This document shows, one piece after another, positions 36,653 to 45,276 of a stretch of DNA of 64,000 bases. The stretch covers positions 47,548-111,547 of the forward strand of contig CALSNT010000013.1 of NCBI GenBank assembly GCA_943787785.1. The letters run 5' to 3'. Source of the stretch: an uncultured Paracoccaceae bacterium. Its GTDB lineage: Bacteria; Pseudomonadota; Alphaproteobacteria; Rhodobacterales; Rhodobacteraceae. The position numbers and the translations under genes were made by a program. The stretch's first letter is position 1. Every line of letters begins with the position of its first letter. The notes under the pieces were generated by a model. That model searched no databases. It saw only the letters and a program-made list of their open reading frames with translations, and was not told where the DNA came from.

Positions 36653-37555
36653 ATGATGGCATGCGGTGTGATTGGTCTGGGCGACATGGGGTCAGGCCTG
36701 GCCAGGAACCTGTTGGCGGCCGGATTCGATGTCCGGGGGCTGGATCTGAGTACAGATCGGATGGCGTCCTTCGCCGGCATGGGCGGTCAGCCCGCGGCGG
36801 ATGTGGCCGATGTCGGGACGCATGCCGACGCTGTCTTCGTCATGGTGATGAACGGCGATCAGGCCAAGGCGGTTATTCTGGGCGACGCCGGGTTGGTCGG
36901 GCACATGGCCAAGGGCGGTGCTGTTATCCTGAGTGCGACGATCAAGCCCAGCGAGGCGCGTGAGATTGGCGTGGCGATGGCAGGCTCGGGCATTCATCTG
37001 ATTGACACCCCTGTTTCGGGTGGATTTCCCGGCGCACAGGGTGGGACGCTGACGATGATGGCCGCAGCTCCGGATGATGTGCTGGATCAGTTTGCTCCGG
37101 TGATGGAGGCGGTCTCGGCCACGATCCACCGTGTCGGAACGAAACCGGGCGAGGGGCAAACGGTCAAGGCCTGCCTGCAATCGCTGATCGGGGCGCAGTT
37201 TTCGGCGACGTTCGAGGCCGCGGCGCTGGCGGCAAAGGCCGGTGTGCCCGGGCAGGTTATTCTTGACGTGTTCTCGACCTCCTCGGCGGGATGCGGCATC
37301 GTCAACAATGCATTGGAAAAGATCATCGACCGGCAGTTTGAGGGCACAGGAAGCCACATCAACACGATGCACAAGGACCTGACGATCTCGATGGGTCTGG
37401 GCGAGGAGTTGGGTGTGCCCCTGCACACAGCCGCCGCCGCAATGCAGATATTTCATGCCGGAAGGACGAAATACCCGGACGGTGACAATTGGGTCTGCAC
37501 GCGGGTGATCGAGGAAATTGTCGGGGCCGAATTACATCGCAAAGCGGTCAAATGA
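36653..37555 (+). CDS. NAD(P)-dependent beta-hydroxyacid dehydrogenase (HIBDH/LtnD-like)
   Basis: 300 aa from the ATG at 36653. N-terminal Rossmann motif GVIGLGDMGSGLARNLL, substrate-binding DTPVSGGFPGAQGG, and the catalytic lysine block GEGQTVKACLQSLIGAQ are present; the usual KxxNN Asn pair is replaced by CLQ. The C-terminal helical domain is complete. It oxidises a 3-hydroxy acid; relation to threonate dehydrogenases is suggested by its neighbours but not certain. The stop overlaps the next gene (ATGA), so it heads the rightward part of the sugar-acid island. Confidence 0.88.
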   Translation: MMACGVIGLGDMGSGLARNLLAAGFDVRGLDLSTDRMASFAGMGGQPAADVADVGTHADAVFVMVMNGDQAKAVILGDAGLVGHMAKGGAVILSATIKPSEAREIGVAMAGSGIHLIDTPVSGGFPGAQGGTLTMMAAAPDDVLDQFAPVMEAVSATIHRVGTKPGEGQTVKACLQSLIGAQFSATFEAAALAAKAGVPGQVILDVFSTSSAGCGIVNNALEKIIDRQFEGTGSHINTMHKDLTISMGLGEELGVPLHTAAAAMQIFHAGRTKYPDGDNWVCTRVIEEIVGAELHRKAVK

Positions 37556-38415
37556 AACTGGGCGTCATCACCGACGGCATCAGCCGGGACCTGGGTCATG
37601 CCGTTGATGTCATGGATGAATTCGGCCTGGAGCATGCCGAGCTTCAATTCGTCGGCGACGCCGAGGTCGGCGATCATTCGGCGCAGGACATCGCTGAAAT
37701 TGACCACCTGCTGCGCGACCGGGGCAAGCCGGTCAGCTGTCTTTCACGCCATATCTTCGCGGGAACCACCAGCGCGAACCGGCCCGGCGATGCGCTTCAC
37801 ACCAGGCACATGGACGCCCTGAAACGGGTGATCGAGATGGCGCATGTCGTCGGATCTCCGCTGGTGCGGATCATGACGCAGAAGAAAGAGCAGATCCTCT
37901 GGGGTCGTAACGGGGCCGAGAAATGGAATGTGGCCCATGGGGCCTGGGACACGATGGCCCCGATGATCGCCCCGGCGGTGGAACTGGCGCTGGCCGAGGG
38001 TCTGATGCTGGTGGTCGAGACCGGCAACGGAACCATGGTGAACTCGAACTACACGGCGCGACGGCTGATTGATGAGTTGGATGCGAAAGACGCACTAAAG
38101 GTTCTCTGGGATCCGGCCAACAACTGCTGGTGCCATGAGCGGGCTTTCCCGGACGGGTATGACGAGGTGAAGGACGGATACCTCGGCCATATTCACATCA
38201 AGGACGTCCAGGTCGATACCCCGCGCGCCACACTTGAAGTGCGCGAGCTGGGCAAGGGGCAACTGGCGGATCAGTTCCAGCCGATGGCCAGCGCGCTGCG
38301 CGCGGATGGCTATGAAGGCGTCATCAGCTTTGAGAGCGTCTACCACCCCGGTAACGGCAATTTCGAGGACGGGTTTCGGGCCTGCATCGGCACGTTCAAT
38401 CGCATTTTCGGTTAG
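37552..38415 (+). CDS. sugar phosphate isomerase/epimerase (xylose-isomerase-like TIM barrel)
   Basis: 287 aa from the ATG at 37552 overlapping the dehydrogenase stop. AP-endonuclease-2-like TIM barrel residues are visible: VVETGNGTMVN with the first Glu, WDPANNCW, GHIHIKDVQ with the His-x-x-Asp-type metal ligands, and ISFESVYHPG with the last Glu. The family covers hydroxypyruvate isomerases, OtnI-like isomerases and inosose enzymes. The coupling to a 3-hydroxyacid dehydrogenase suggests isomerisation of a keto acid or keto-sugar acid, without a firm substrate. Confidence 0.86.
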   Translation: MKLGVITDGISRDLGHAVDVMDEFGLEHAELQFVGDAEVGDHSAQDIAEIDHLLRDRGKPVSCLSRHIFAGTTSANRPGDALHTRHMDALKRVIEMAHVVGSPLVRIMTQKKEQILWGRNGAEKWNVAHGAWDTMAPMIAPAVELALAEGLMLVVETGNGTMVNSNYTARRLIDELDAKDALKVLWDPANNCWCHERAFPDGYDEVKDGYLGHIHIKDVQVDTPRATLEVRELGKGQLADQFQPMASALRADGYEGVISFESVYHPGNGNFEDGFRACIGTFNRIFG

Positions 38416-38561
38416 GGGGCGTCGTCCCCGAAGCCTTCATGCCTCCGGTGGGGATTTTTCGAACTGATGATGCGCAGTGTGTTCCAAGACGTCTTTTTAA
38501 GGCTTTGATCAAACTGCCGGACCCGGCATAAGGCCTTGGGGTCAGTTCAAGGGAACCCGCG

Positions 38562-39731
38562 ATGAAGATCACTGCCGTCAAAAGTCACGTGCTGGGCTGC
38601 GATATGCCCGAAGAGCTGGGGTATTCGCAGCAGTATTACGCGCGTCGCTCGGCGCATCTGGTCGAGGTTACGACCGATGAGGGCGTGACCGGCTGGGGTG
38701 AATGTTTCGGCCCCGGCACTATCGCGCTGGCCAACAAGGGCATCGTCGAGAAGGTCATTGCGCCGATGGTTTTAGGCGCCGATCCGATCGACCGCGATGT
38801 GCTGTGGCACAAGGTCTACAACCTGATGCGGGATCACGGGCAGAAGGGGATGCCGCTGCAGGCGCTGTCGGGCGTCGATATCGCGCTCTGGGATATTGCG
38901 GGGAAAGTTGCAGGGCTGCCGATCCACAAGCTGATCGGTGGGGCGCATCGGACTCGTGTACCGGTATACGGTTACGGGATGATGCTGAAGCGCGAGAGCG
39001 TTGCGGACCACGTCGCGCGATTTGCTGATGAGGCGGCGGCGATCAAGGGTATGGGCTTTGCGGCGACCAAGATGAAGCTGGGGCTGGGCGCCAAGGAGGA
39101 CGTGAAATTGGCCGCGGCCGTACGGCGTGGGGTCGGCGACAAATTCGATTTCATGGCGGATGCGAACCATTGCTACACCACCTCGGATGCTTTCTACGTC
39201 GGGCGGGCGCTGGATGAGTTGGACGCCTATTGGTTTGAAGAGCCGGTCGCGCCGGAAGACCTCGACGGGTATCGTGAGCTGCGGGCTGGGCTGCGGGTGA
39301 ATATCTCCGGCGGCGAGGCCGAGTTCAACCGCTGGGGCTGGCGCGCGATCTTGGAGAACCGTGGGCTGGACATCGCCCAGCCAGAGGTTTGTGCACTGGG
39401 CGGGATCAGCGAGTATCTGAGGGTGCTGGCGCTATGCCACGCGCATCACACGCCGGTCATAAACCACGTGTGGGGTAGCGCGATTGCGGTGGCGACGAAC
39501 CTGCAATTACTGGCCGCGATGCCGCCGTTGCCTGGTGGACTGTTCCCGCGCGAGCCGATGCTGGAATTCGACACGACCGAGAACATTTTCCGCGATCAGC
39601 TTCTGGCGGAACCGTTGGATATCCAGCGTCAGGTCGCCGCGTCAGGCGGATTTGTGTCCATTCCGGACGGGCCGGGGATCGGGGTCGAGCCGGACCGGGC
39701 GTTCATTGAACGGTATTCGGTCGCGGAATAG
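38562..39731 (+). CDS. mandelate racemase/muconate lactonizing enzyme family protein
   Basis: 389 aa enolase-superfamily enzyme. The N-terminal capping domain (LVEVTTDEGVTGWGECF) is followed by the barrel. Acid/base lysines lie in ATKMKLGLG (KxK), and metal ligands are the Asp in FMADANHCY, the Glu in YWFEEPVAP and the Glu in ISGGEAEF. A histidine follows in PVINHVWGS. This is the pattern of sugar-acid dehydratases rather than lactonizing enzymes. It probably dehydrates an aldonate to a 2-keto-3-deoxy acid that the HpcH/HpaI-like aldolase next door could cleave. Confidence 0.9.
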   Translation: MKITAVKSHVLGCDMPEELGYSQQYYARRSAHLVEVTTDEGVTGWGECFGPGTIALANKGIVEKVIAPMVLGADPIDRDVLWHKVYNLMRDHGQKGMPLQALSGVDIALWDIAGKVAGLPIHKLIGGAHRTRVPVYGYGMMLKRESVADHVARFADEAAAIKGMGFAATKMKLGLGAKEDVKLAAAVRRGVGDKFDFMADANHCYTTSDAFYVGRALDELDAYWFEEPVAPEDLDGYRELRAGLRVNISGGEAEFNRWGWRAILENRGLDIAQPEVCALGGISEYLRVLALCHAHHTPVINHVWGSAIAVATNLQLLAAMPPLPGGLFPREPMLEFDTTENIFRDQLLAEPLDIQRQVAASGGFVSIPDGPGIGVEPDRAFIERYSVAE

Positions 39732-39761
39732 CACCTGCAGTCGTTGCAACTGGCGAGGCTG

Positions 39762-40532
39762 TCACGAGTCTCCGAATGTTTTCATCAACCCATCGACCGA
39801 GGCTTTAAGGGCCCACATATCGACGGCAACGGCGGTGAATCCTGTACCTAGTTCGCGGCAGCGACGCACAAACTCTTCGTCCATCGTCAGGATGCCTGAC
39901 GGGACACCGACCGCCTTGAGCCGTGTCAGTGCGTCTTCAATTGCGGCGACGACCTCGGGGTGCGACAGCTCTCCGGGGTGGCCGAGGCTGGCGGCCAGAT
40001 CGGCGGGGCCGATAAACACGCCGTGGACGCCGTCGACTTGGGCGATGGCCTCCAGTTGCTCCAGTGCCTCGGCGGTTTCCACCTGCACGATCAGGCAAAG
40101 CTCTGCCTCGGCGTTAGCAGTGTAATCCGCGACGCGCCCGAAGCGGGTTGCGCGCGTCAGCCCCGCGACGCCACGCATTCCGTGCGGTGCATACCGCATG
40201 GCGGCGACGGCGGCTTCGGCTTCGGCCACATTTTGCACATAGGGGATCAGCAGGGTTTGGGCGCCCTGATCCAGGTGGCGTTTGATGAGAACCGGATCGT
40301 TTGATGCCGGGCGCACAATGGCGCTGGTCTCAGGATAGGCGGCGATGGCCTGCAGCGCGGGCAGAACGTCAGTGACGTCGATGGGTGCGTGTTCGTTGTC
40401 GATCAACACCCAGTCGAACCCGGCTCCGGCCAGCATCTCGACCACGCTTGGCCCGCCAATGGCGTTCCAGATGCCCAGTTGATGGGTGCCGTTGGCCAAT
40501 GCGGCCTTGAAGCGGTTCTTCGGGTTCTGCAT
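39762..40532 (-). CDS. HpcH/HpaI-family aldolase (2-keto-3-deoxy-sugar-acid type)
   Basis: 256 aa. Class II pyruvate aldolase motifs: the general base region FDWVLIDNEHAPID, the arginine segment AIVRPASNDPVLIKRHLDQGAQTLLIP, the metal-binding Glu in CLIVQVETAEAL, and the metal-binding Asp in VFIGPADLAASLGHPG. These cleave 2-keto-3-deoxy acids to pyruvate plus an aldehyde. It lies on the minus strand, downstream of the Gfo/Idh/MocA and aroQ-like genes in one leftward operon. It converges with the MR/MLE gene. Confidence 0.9.
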   Translation of the reverse strand: MQNPKNRFKAALANGTHQLGIWNAIGGPSVVEMLAGAGFDWVLIDNEHAPIDVTDVLPALQAIAAYPETSAIVRPASNDPVLIKRHLDQGAQTLLIPYVQNVAEAEAAVAAMRYAPHGMRGVAGLTRATRFGRVADYTANAEAELCLIVQVETAEALEQLEAIAQVDGVHGVFIGPADLAASLGHPGELSHPEVVAAIEDALTRLKAVGVPSGILTMDEEFVRRCRELGTGFTAVAVDMWALKASVDGLMKTFGDS

Positions 40533-40548
40533 CGTGTGTCCTTCCGGG

Positions 40549-41586
40549 TCAGGTATTGGTCAGGTCGACCGTTTGGCCGGTTGCAGCGGAGGTTAGGATT
40601 GCTTCGATCACGCGTTGATTTTGCAGTCCATCGGCGGCGGATACCAGCGGCTCTGCCTCACCCCGGATGACATCTGCGAATTGACGGACCTGAGCGACCA
40701 GCGGGTCTTCGAAATCAAATGGAATACGGGTCGCGCTGATCGGTTCCCACCAGCTGCGCAGGCCCGGATTGGACCAGAGTGTCAGGTTTGGCAGGGCCAT
40801 CGAGCCATGAGTGCCGCCAATCAGATAGCAGGCTTGATCGGTCGCCGGATAGGCGGGGTTTTCGCGGGCTGTCAGTTCCCAGCTGAAGGGGGCGGTGACC
40901 GCGTCTGACAGGCTGATCGTGCCAAGCGCTCCGCCAACGAAACGTAGCAAGATGGCAGCGGTGTCTTCTGGCTCGAAACCGCGCACCGCGTTCGACGCTA
41001 TTGCATGAACCGAGGCAATTTCGCCCACCAGATGACGCAGCAGGTCGATGTCGTGGATCAAGTTGATATAAACCGGCCCGCCACCGGCATGCCGTCGCCA
41101 TCCCGTGTCGAAATAATCGTCAGGCTTGCTGAGCCAAGTGGTGCCCTGAACGGCTGTGATGCGGCCTAGTTGGCCGTCGTCGATTAACTCTCGCGCCTTT
41201 GCGATCAGCGGGTTGTGACGGCGGTGGTGGCCGCTGAGTAGCGGGACGCCTGCGGCTTGCCCTGCGCCAACCATGGCCTCGGCGTCGGCTAGGGTTGTGG
41301 CCAGTGGCTTCTCGATCAACGCGGGAATCCCGGCGGCGATGCACGTCATCGCGCCGTCATGGTGAGTCTGGTTCGGGGTTGCGAGGATGACGCCATCCGG
41401 ACGGTCCGCCTCAAACAATGCATCCAGCGATGTGAAATGAGGCACCCGGTGTCGCGCGGCAACCTCGACCCCCGCCGGGGCGGGATCGACGATGGCGGTC
41501 AACGAGACGCCCTCGGCTGCTGTGATGGCGTCGGCGTGGCGTGCGCCGATCAGGCCCGCGCCAGCGACCGCGATACGCACGTTCAT
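40549..41586 (-). CDS. Gfo/Idh/MocA-family oxidoreductase
   Basis: 345 aa. Rossmann N-terminus [18 protein letters not shown], then the conserved [15 protein letters not shown] containing the EKP signature of this family, and [16 protein letters not shown]. The C-terminal part has the [16 protein letters not shown] substrate and catalytic loop with the His/Asp pair. NAD(P)-dependent oxidation of a sugar or cyclitol is expected. The start overlaps the stop of the upstream type II dehydroquinase (ATGA), and the aldolase follows 16 bases later. The operon suggests a sugar-acid or inositol-like route. Confidence 0.9.
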   Translation of the reverse strand: MNVRIAVAGAGLIGARHADAITAAEGVSLTAIVDPAPAGVEVAARHRVPHFTSLDALFEADRPDGVILATPNQTHHDGAMTCIAAGIPALIEKPLATTLADAEAMVGAGQAAGVPLLSGHHRRHNPLIAKARELIDDGQLGRITAVQGTTWLSKPDDYFDTGWRRHAGGGPVYINLIHDIDLLRHLVGEIASVHAIASNAVRGFEPEDTAAILLRFVGGALGTISLSDAVTAPFSWELTARENPAYPATDQACYLIGGTHGSMALPNLTLWSNPGLRSWWEPISATRIPFDFEDPLVAQVRQFADVIRGEAEPLVSAADGLQNQRVIEAILTSAATGQTVDLTNT

Positions 41587-42023
41587 GCCGACAGAAGTGA
41601 TGCCATGCGGCGCAAAGCCAGCAGGTAGCCTTCGGTCCCGAAGCCCGCAATCACGCCCTCGGCGCGGGCAGAGACATATGAGTGATGGCGGAACGCCTCG
41701 CGCCGGTGAATGTTCGAGATGTGGACCTCAAGCACCGGCCCTTCGAAGCTGGACAGCGCGTCAAACAGGGCGACGGACGTGTGGCTGTAGGCGGCCGGGT
41801 TGATGATGATTCCGGCAGAGGTTTCGCGTGCGGCATGGATGCGATCCAGCAACGCCCCTTCGTGGTTGGACTGGAACGCCTCGGTCGCCAAGCCCAGCTC
41901 GCCCGCGAGTGCAGCACATTGCGATTCGACCTCGGCCAGCGTGGTGGTGCCATATTTCTCCGGCTCGCGCTGACCCAGCAGGTTCAGGTTCGGGCCGTTG
42001 AGGATCGTGATCAGATTTGCCAT
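41583..42023 (-). CDS. aroQ: type II 3-dehydroquinate dehydratase
   Basis: 146 aa from the ATG at 42023 ([21 protein letters not shown]); an upstream ATG at 42044 is unlikely. The catalytic Tyr lies in PEKYGTTTL, the His and Glu in [13 protein letters not shown], the anion site in [14 protein letters not shown] and the second His in [14 protein letters not shown]. The reaction is 3-dehydroquinate to 3-dehydroshikimate. It is located in a catabolic operon, not with aroA, so it may serve quinate-like catabolism or carry out a related dehydration rather than aromatic biosynthesis. It overlaps the Gfo/Idh/MocA start. Confidence 0.93.
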   Translation of the reverse strand: MANLITILNGPNLNLLGQREPEKYGTTTLAEVESQCAALAGELGLATEAFQSNHEGALLDRIHAARETSAGIIINPAAYSHTSVALFDALSSFEGPVLEVHISNIHRREAFRHHSYVSARAEGVIAGFGTEGYLLALRRMASLLSA

Positions 42024-42140
42024 GGTTTTGCGCTTTCTTCGCATGCGTTATCAGGCGCATAGCACCGGCGGCAGCGCTTCAACAAGTTCAGTGGTGTCTG
42101 ACGCCCTGATTCATGCGTCAATTCAACAACGCCCGCGCCG

Positions 42141-43172
42141 CTATTCCTGCACCAGAGAGCTTTCCCAGCTGCGCAGAAAATTCTGCCGCTTCAACTGGTC
42201 TAGAAACACGAGCAGCCCGGGGCCGAAACGGATCGGGCGCAGCGAGGGGTTTTCCTGCAGCGCTGTGCTGTCGATCCCCGGTAGGCCTGAGGCGGTGACC
42301 AGATCGGCGCGACGGTTCAGACCGCTGAGGAAATCGACCATGGTGCGGGCGTCCTCGACATTTTCGGCATTGGCCGGGATCAAGCTGGTGCGCAGCATGA
42401 CGTTGACGAAATCTGAAAGCGGCACGATGCGGAACCCCTTAGTGGATTGTAGTTGTGAGGCGGCGTAGCTGCCCAGCACATTGTAAGCCAGCCCCAGCTC
42501 TCCACTGGCGACATCGCGGATCATGTCGCCCGAGCAGCAATAGAGTTTCGCATCCAGCCGCCCCATTACCTCCATCAGCCGCCAGAAGGCCTCGGAATTG
42601 CGGCTGTCCTGAGTGGCGACAAGATAGCCGAAGCCCGAGGTGCGCACGTCATAGGTGCCGATCCGCCCTCGAAACCGATCCGGGTTTTCGCGCAAGAGGG
42701 TGATCAGCTCATCCCGATTGCGCGGGGCCTCGCCCGGCGCGAAGAACCGGTCGGACACGACAAGAACGGCGGGTTCCTGTGTGAAGGCGAACAGGTGGTC
42801 GCGCCAAATCGCCCAGTCGGGCAGCACGTTCGCGGGGGCGGTGTAGGGTTGCGCGAAGCCGTCGTTGACCAGCTTGGTCTGCAGGTCCATGGCCGAGGAA
42901 ATCGCCAGGTCGAACTGCGCCCCCTCGTCATGGATCGCGCCCATCAGATCGGTAGTTCCGGTCACGGTGTAGTCCACCGCGATACCGGGATTGTCGGCCT
43001 GAAACGCCCGGATGATCGGGGTGAACACGTCCAGATCGGCGGTCGAAATCACCTTGAGGACCGACCGCTGCGGGCTGGCCTCGAACAGGCGGCGATCCTC
43101 GACCTCGAAAGCCGACGCGAAGCCAGCCACGAAAAGACCCGCGATCAGCGTGGTAAAGTGAGCGAGACGCAT
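42141..43172 (-). CDS. periplasmic binding protein (ABC/Fe3+-type fold) linked to TctE
   Basis: 343 aa with a cleavable signal peptide (AHFTTLIAGLFVAGFASA, then FEVED). Type II binding-protein features are VLKVISTADLDVFTPIIRAFQADN, then FDLAISSAMDLQTKLV, and ELGLAYNVLGSYAA. No permease or ATPase is adjacent. The start overlaps the end of the sensor kinase gene by 28 bases, so it is translated with it. This arrangement of a binding protein with a TctD/TctE system suggests it acts as a periplasmic co-sensor for the kinase. It lies downstream of the tctD-tctE genes. Confidence 0.85.
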   Translation of the reverse strand: MRLAHFTTLIAGLFVAGFASAFEVEDRRLFEASPQRSVLKVISTADLDVFTPIIRAFQADNPGIAVDYTVTGTTDLMGAIHDEGAQFDLAISSAMDLQTKLVNDGFAQPYTAPANVLPDWAIWRDHLFAFTQEPAVLVVSDRFFAPGEAPRNRDELITLLRENPDRFRGRIGTYDVRTSGFGYLVATQDSRNSEAFWRLMEVMGRLDAKLYCCSGDMIRDVASGELGLAYNVLGSYAASQLQSTKGFRIVPLSDFVNVMLRTSLIPANAENVEDARTMVDFLSGLNRRADLVTASGLPGIDSTALQENPSLRPIRFGPGLLVFLDQLKRQNFLRSWESSLVQE

Positions 43173-44515
43173 GCGCCGACTCCTTTGTCGTTCGGAACGA
43201 TTTTCAGCTGGCCTCCGTGGGCGCGGGCAACTTCGTCAGCGATCGTCAGGCCAAGGCCAGACCCGACAACGTCGTCCGCGTTCGATCCGCGGTTGAACCG
43301 CGTCGTCAGCTCGGAGATGTCGATCCCGTCCAGCCCGCGCCCCTGATCCGAAAACGAAAGGTGCAGGTCCGACGCGACGGTCACGCTGGCGGTGATCGTG
43401 CTGTCCTCTGAAGAATACTTGATCGCGTTGTCGAGGATATTCTGCAGTGCGGCCTGCAACAGGATGCCGTCACCTTTGAACGCCACGGGCGCATCGGGCA
43501 GGGCGCGCTTTATGGTGATGTCTTTCAGATCCGCCGTCGGGGCCAGTCGGTCGCAGACCTCGTTCATCAGCGCGGCCAAATCCAGTTCGTCCTGCGCCAG
43601 CGCATCGGCGCGAAACGTCACCATGGCGTGGTCCAGCATCTGTCCCGCGGACCGGCTGCTTTCGTCGATGGCGCGGATCATCTCGCGCACGGCCTGTTTG
43701 TGCTCGGGTTTCGTCAGCTTGCGATGGGTCAGTTCGGCCTGCGCGCGCACTGTCGCCAACGGAGTGCGGACCCGGTGCGCGGCCTCGGCAATAAAATCCT
43801 CGGTCCGGCTGAGCGAGGCGCTGAGCCGCGCCATGAACGAATTCAGAGCCTCGACCAGCGGGGCCAGTTCTTCGGGCGGGTCGGATGGCACAGCGCGCAG
43901 GTCCTGCGGGCCGCGCCGCGCGACCGAATTGGTCATCCGCACGATAGGACGCAAGGCAAGGTGCGACGCCCAGAGGCTGAGCAGGGTCGCGAGCAGGAAA
44001 AAGCCGATGCCGACGCCGGTGGCCGTCGTGGTGATGCGCCGCGAGATCGCCGCCAGCCCCAGCCGCGTCTGCGCCACCGAGACTATGACGGCCTGACTGT
44101 CCGTCGCCGGGCCAACGGCGCGCACGACGGCGGCGGCGCGCACCTCGTCTCCGCGATAGACCAGGGTGGAAAACGCCGGGTTGCCAAGGGTCGGTGCCGG
44201 GTCCGCCAGCGGCAGGTCCGCATAACCCGTCAGCGTGTCACCCGCAGATACGACGCGGTAGAATACGCGGTCATCGCTGATCGTTCCTAGCATCGAAAGG
44301 GCCGAATAGGGCAGGTCCAGCGTCACCTGGCCGTCCTCACTGCGCAGGCTGTCGGCGATTGCAGTGGCCGAGGCCAGCAGGATGTCATCTTGTGTCCCCT
44401 CGGCGGCCCGTTCGGCCACGCCGCGCACCACCAAAAAGAACGCCAGTGACAACAGCGCCGCGACCCCAACCAGTTGCAGGAACAGACGCCCCCGGATCGA
44501 ATTCCGCGGATTCAC
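43145..44515 (-). CDS. TctE-like sensor histidine kinase
   Basis: 456 aa. N-terminal TM (LFLQLVGVAALLSLAFFLVV), a periplasmic sensor loop of about 140 residues, a second TM (GVGIGFFLLATLLSLWASHL), HAMP, then the H-box EAAHRVRTPLATVRAQAEL. The ATP domain has the N box LLQAALQNILDNAIKYS, G1 FSDQGRGLDG and G2 GSGLGLTIADEVA. The canonical AHELRTPL is changed to AAHRVRTPL but retains the phospho-accepting His. It overlaps the response regulator upstream (ATGA) and the binding protein downstream, indicating one transcript. Confidence 0.92.
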   Translation of the reverse strand: MNPRNSIRGRLFLQLVGVAALLSLAFFLVVRGVAERAAEGTQDDILLASATAIADSLRSEDGQVTLDLPYSALSMLGTISDDRVFYRVVSAGDTLTGYADLPLADPAPTLGNPAFSTLVYRGDEVRAAAVVRAVGPATDSQAVIVSVAQTRLGLAAISRRITTTATGVGIGFFLLATLLSLWASHLALRPIVRMTNSVARRGPQDLRAVPSDPPEELAPLVEALNSFMARLSASLSRTEDFIAEAAHRVRTPLATVRAQAELTHRKLTKPEHKQAVREMIRAIDESSRSAGQMLDHAMVTFRADALAQDELDLAALMNEVCDRLAPTADLKDITIKRALPDAPVAFKGDGILLQAALQNILDNAIKYSSEDSTITASVTVASDLHLSFSDQGRGLDGIDISELTTRFNRGSNADDVVGSGLGLTIADEVARAHGGQLKIVPNDKGVGACVSLTLPR

Positions 44516-45177
44516 GCCGCGACCATCCTATAGCCCAGTCCGCGCACGGTTTCGATCCGCGCCCCGGAACCTTCCAGCCGCTTGCGCAGTCGGGCGACGT
44601 AGACCTCAATGGCGTTTTCCGAAGCCTCATCCGAGAATGAGAATAGCCGATCCATCAGGTGTGATTTCGAAAAAACCTGCCCCGGCGCCCCGAAGAAAAC
44701 CTCCAGCAGGCGCAATTCACGGTTGCGCAGGTCGATGCTGTGATCGCCGAACTTTAACTCGGCGGTGGTCGAATCCAGAATCGTTCCGGCAAAACTAGTC
44801 CGGTTGTCCGCCGCCCCGCCCTGACGGCGCAAAACAGCGCGGCATCGGGCCTCAAGCTCTGCAAAATCGAACGGCTTGGTGATGTAGTCGTCGGCGCCGA
44901 GGTCCAGCAGGCTGATCCGGTCACTGACGGCTGAGCGCGCGGTGGTGACAATGACGGGCGTACGTTTTTCGCGCTGTCGCTGTTGTTGCAGGAAGGTTCG
45001 GCCATCGCCGTCGGGCAGCATGATGTCCAGCAAAATAAGGTCGTAGTCGGCGACCGAGATGAAGTTTTCCGCAACTTCAAGCCGGTCGGCATGATCCACC
45101 GCGTGGCCGTCCAGCTGCAGCCGTTCGACCACGGCGCGGGCCAGTTTGGCGTTATCTTCGATCAGCAGAAACCGCAT
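44512..45177 (-). CDS. TctD-like OmpR-family response regulator
   Basis: 221 aa. REC domain with the acidic pair (FLLIEDNAKLA), the phospho-acceptor Asp in LILLDIMLPDGDGR, the Thr switch in PVIVTTARSAV and the Lys in YITKPFDFAEL. The C-terminal winged helix contains LRLLEVFFGAPGQVFSKSHL and AIEVYVARLRKRLEGSGARI. It most likely controls the divergent tctCBA operon; direct repeats with 11-base spacing lie between the two. It is transcribed first in the tctD-tctE-binding protein operon. Confidence 0.93.
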   Translation of the reverse strand: MRFLLIEDNAKLARAVVERLQLDGHAVDHADRLEVAENFISVADYDLILLDIMLPDGDGRTFLQQQRQREKRTPVIVTTARSAVSDRISLLDLGADDYITKPFDFAELEARCRAVLRRQGGAADNRTSFAGTILDSTTAELKFGDHSIDLRNRELRLLEVFFGAPGQVFSKSHLMDRLFSFSDEASENAIEVYVARLRKRLEGSGARIETVRGLGYRMVAA

Positions 45178-45196
45178 TGGGTGCCTTTTTTAACCC

Positions 45197-45217
45197 TTGA
45201 CAGGTTGGTGTCAGGTT
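45197..45217 (+). promoter_or_regulatory. direct repeats / -35 region upstream of tctC
   Basis: TGACAGGTT (45198-45206) and TGTCAGGTT (45209-45217) are direct repeats with one mismatch and an 11-base period, the spacing expected for OmpR/PhoB-type regulators binding one face of the helix. TTGACA at 45197-45202 overlaps the first repeat and could be a -35 box for the rightward operon. The gap to the divergent tctD is 99 bases. Confidence 0.55.
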
Positions 45218-45276
45218 TGCGCGTTTGTGTGTCACATGGGCAGGCTTCTGCCCACGAGTCAATTTGGGAGGAAACA

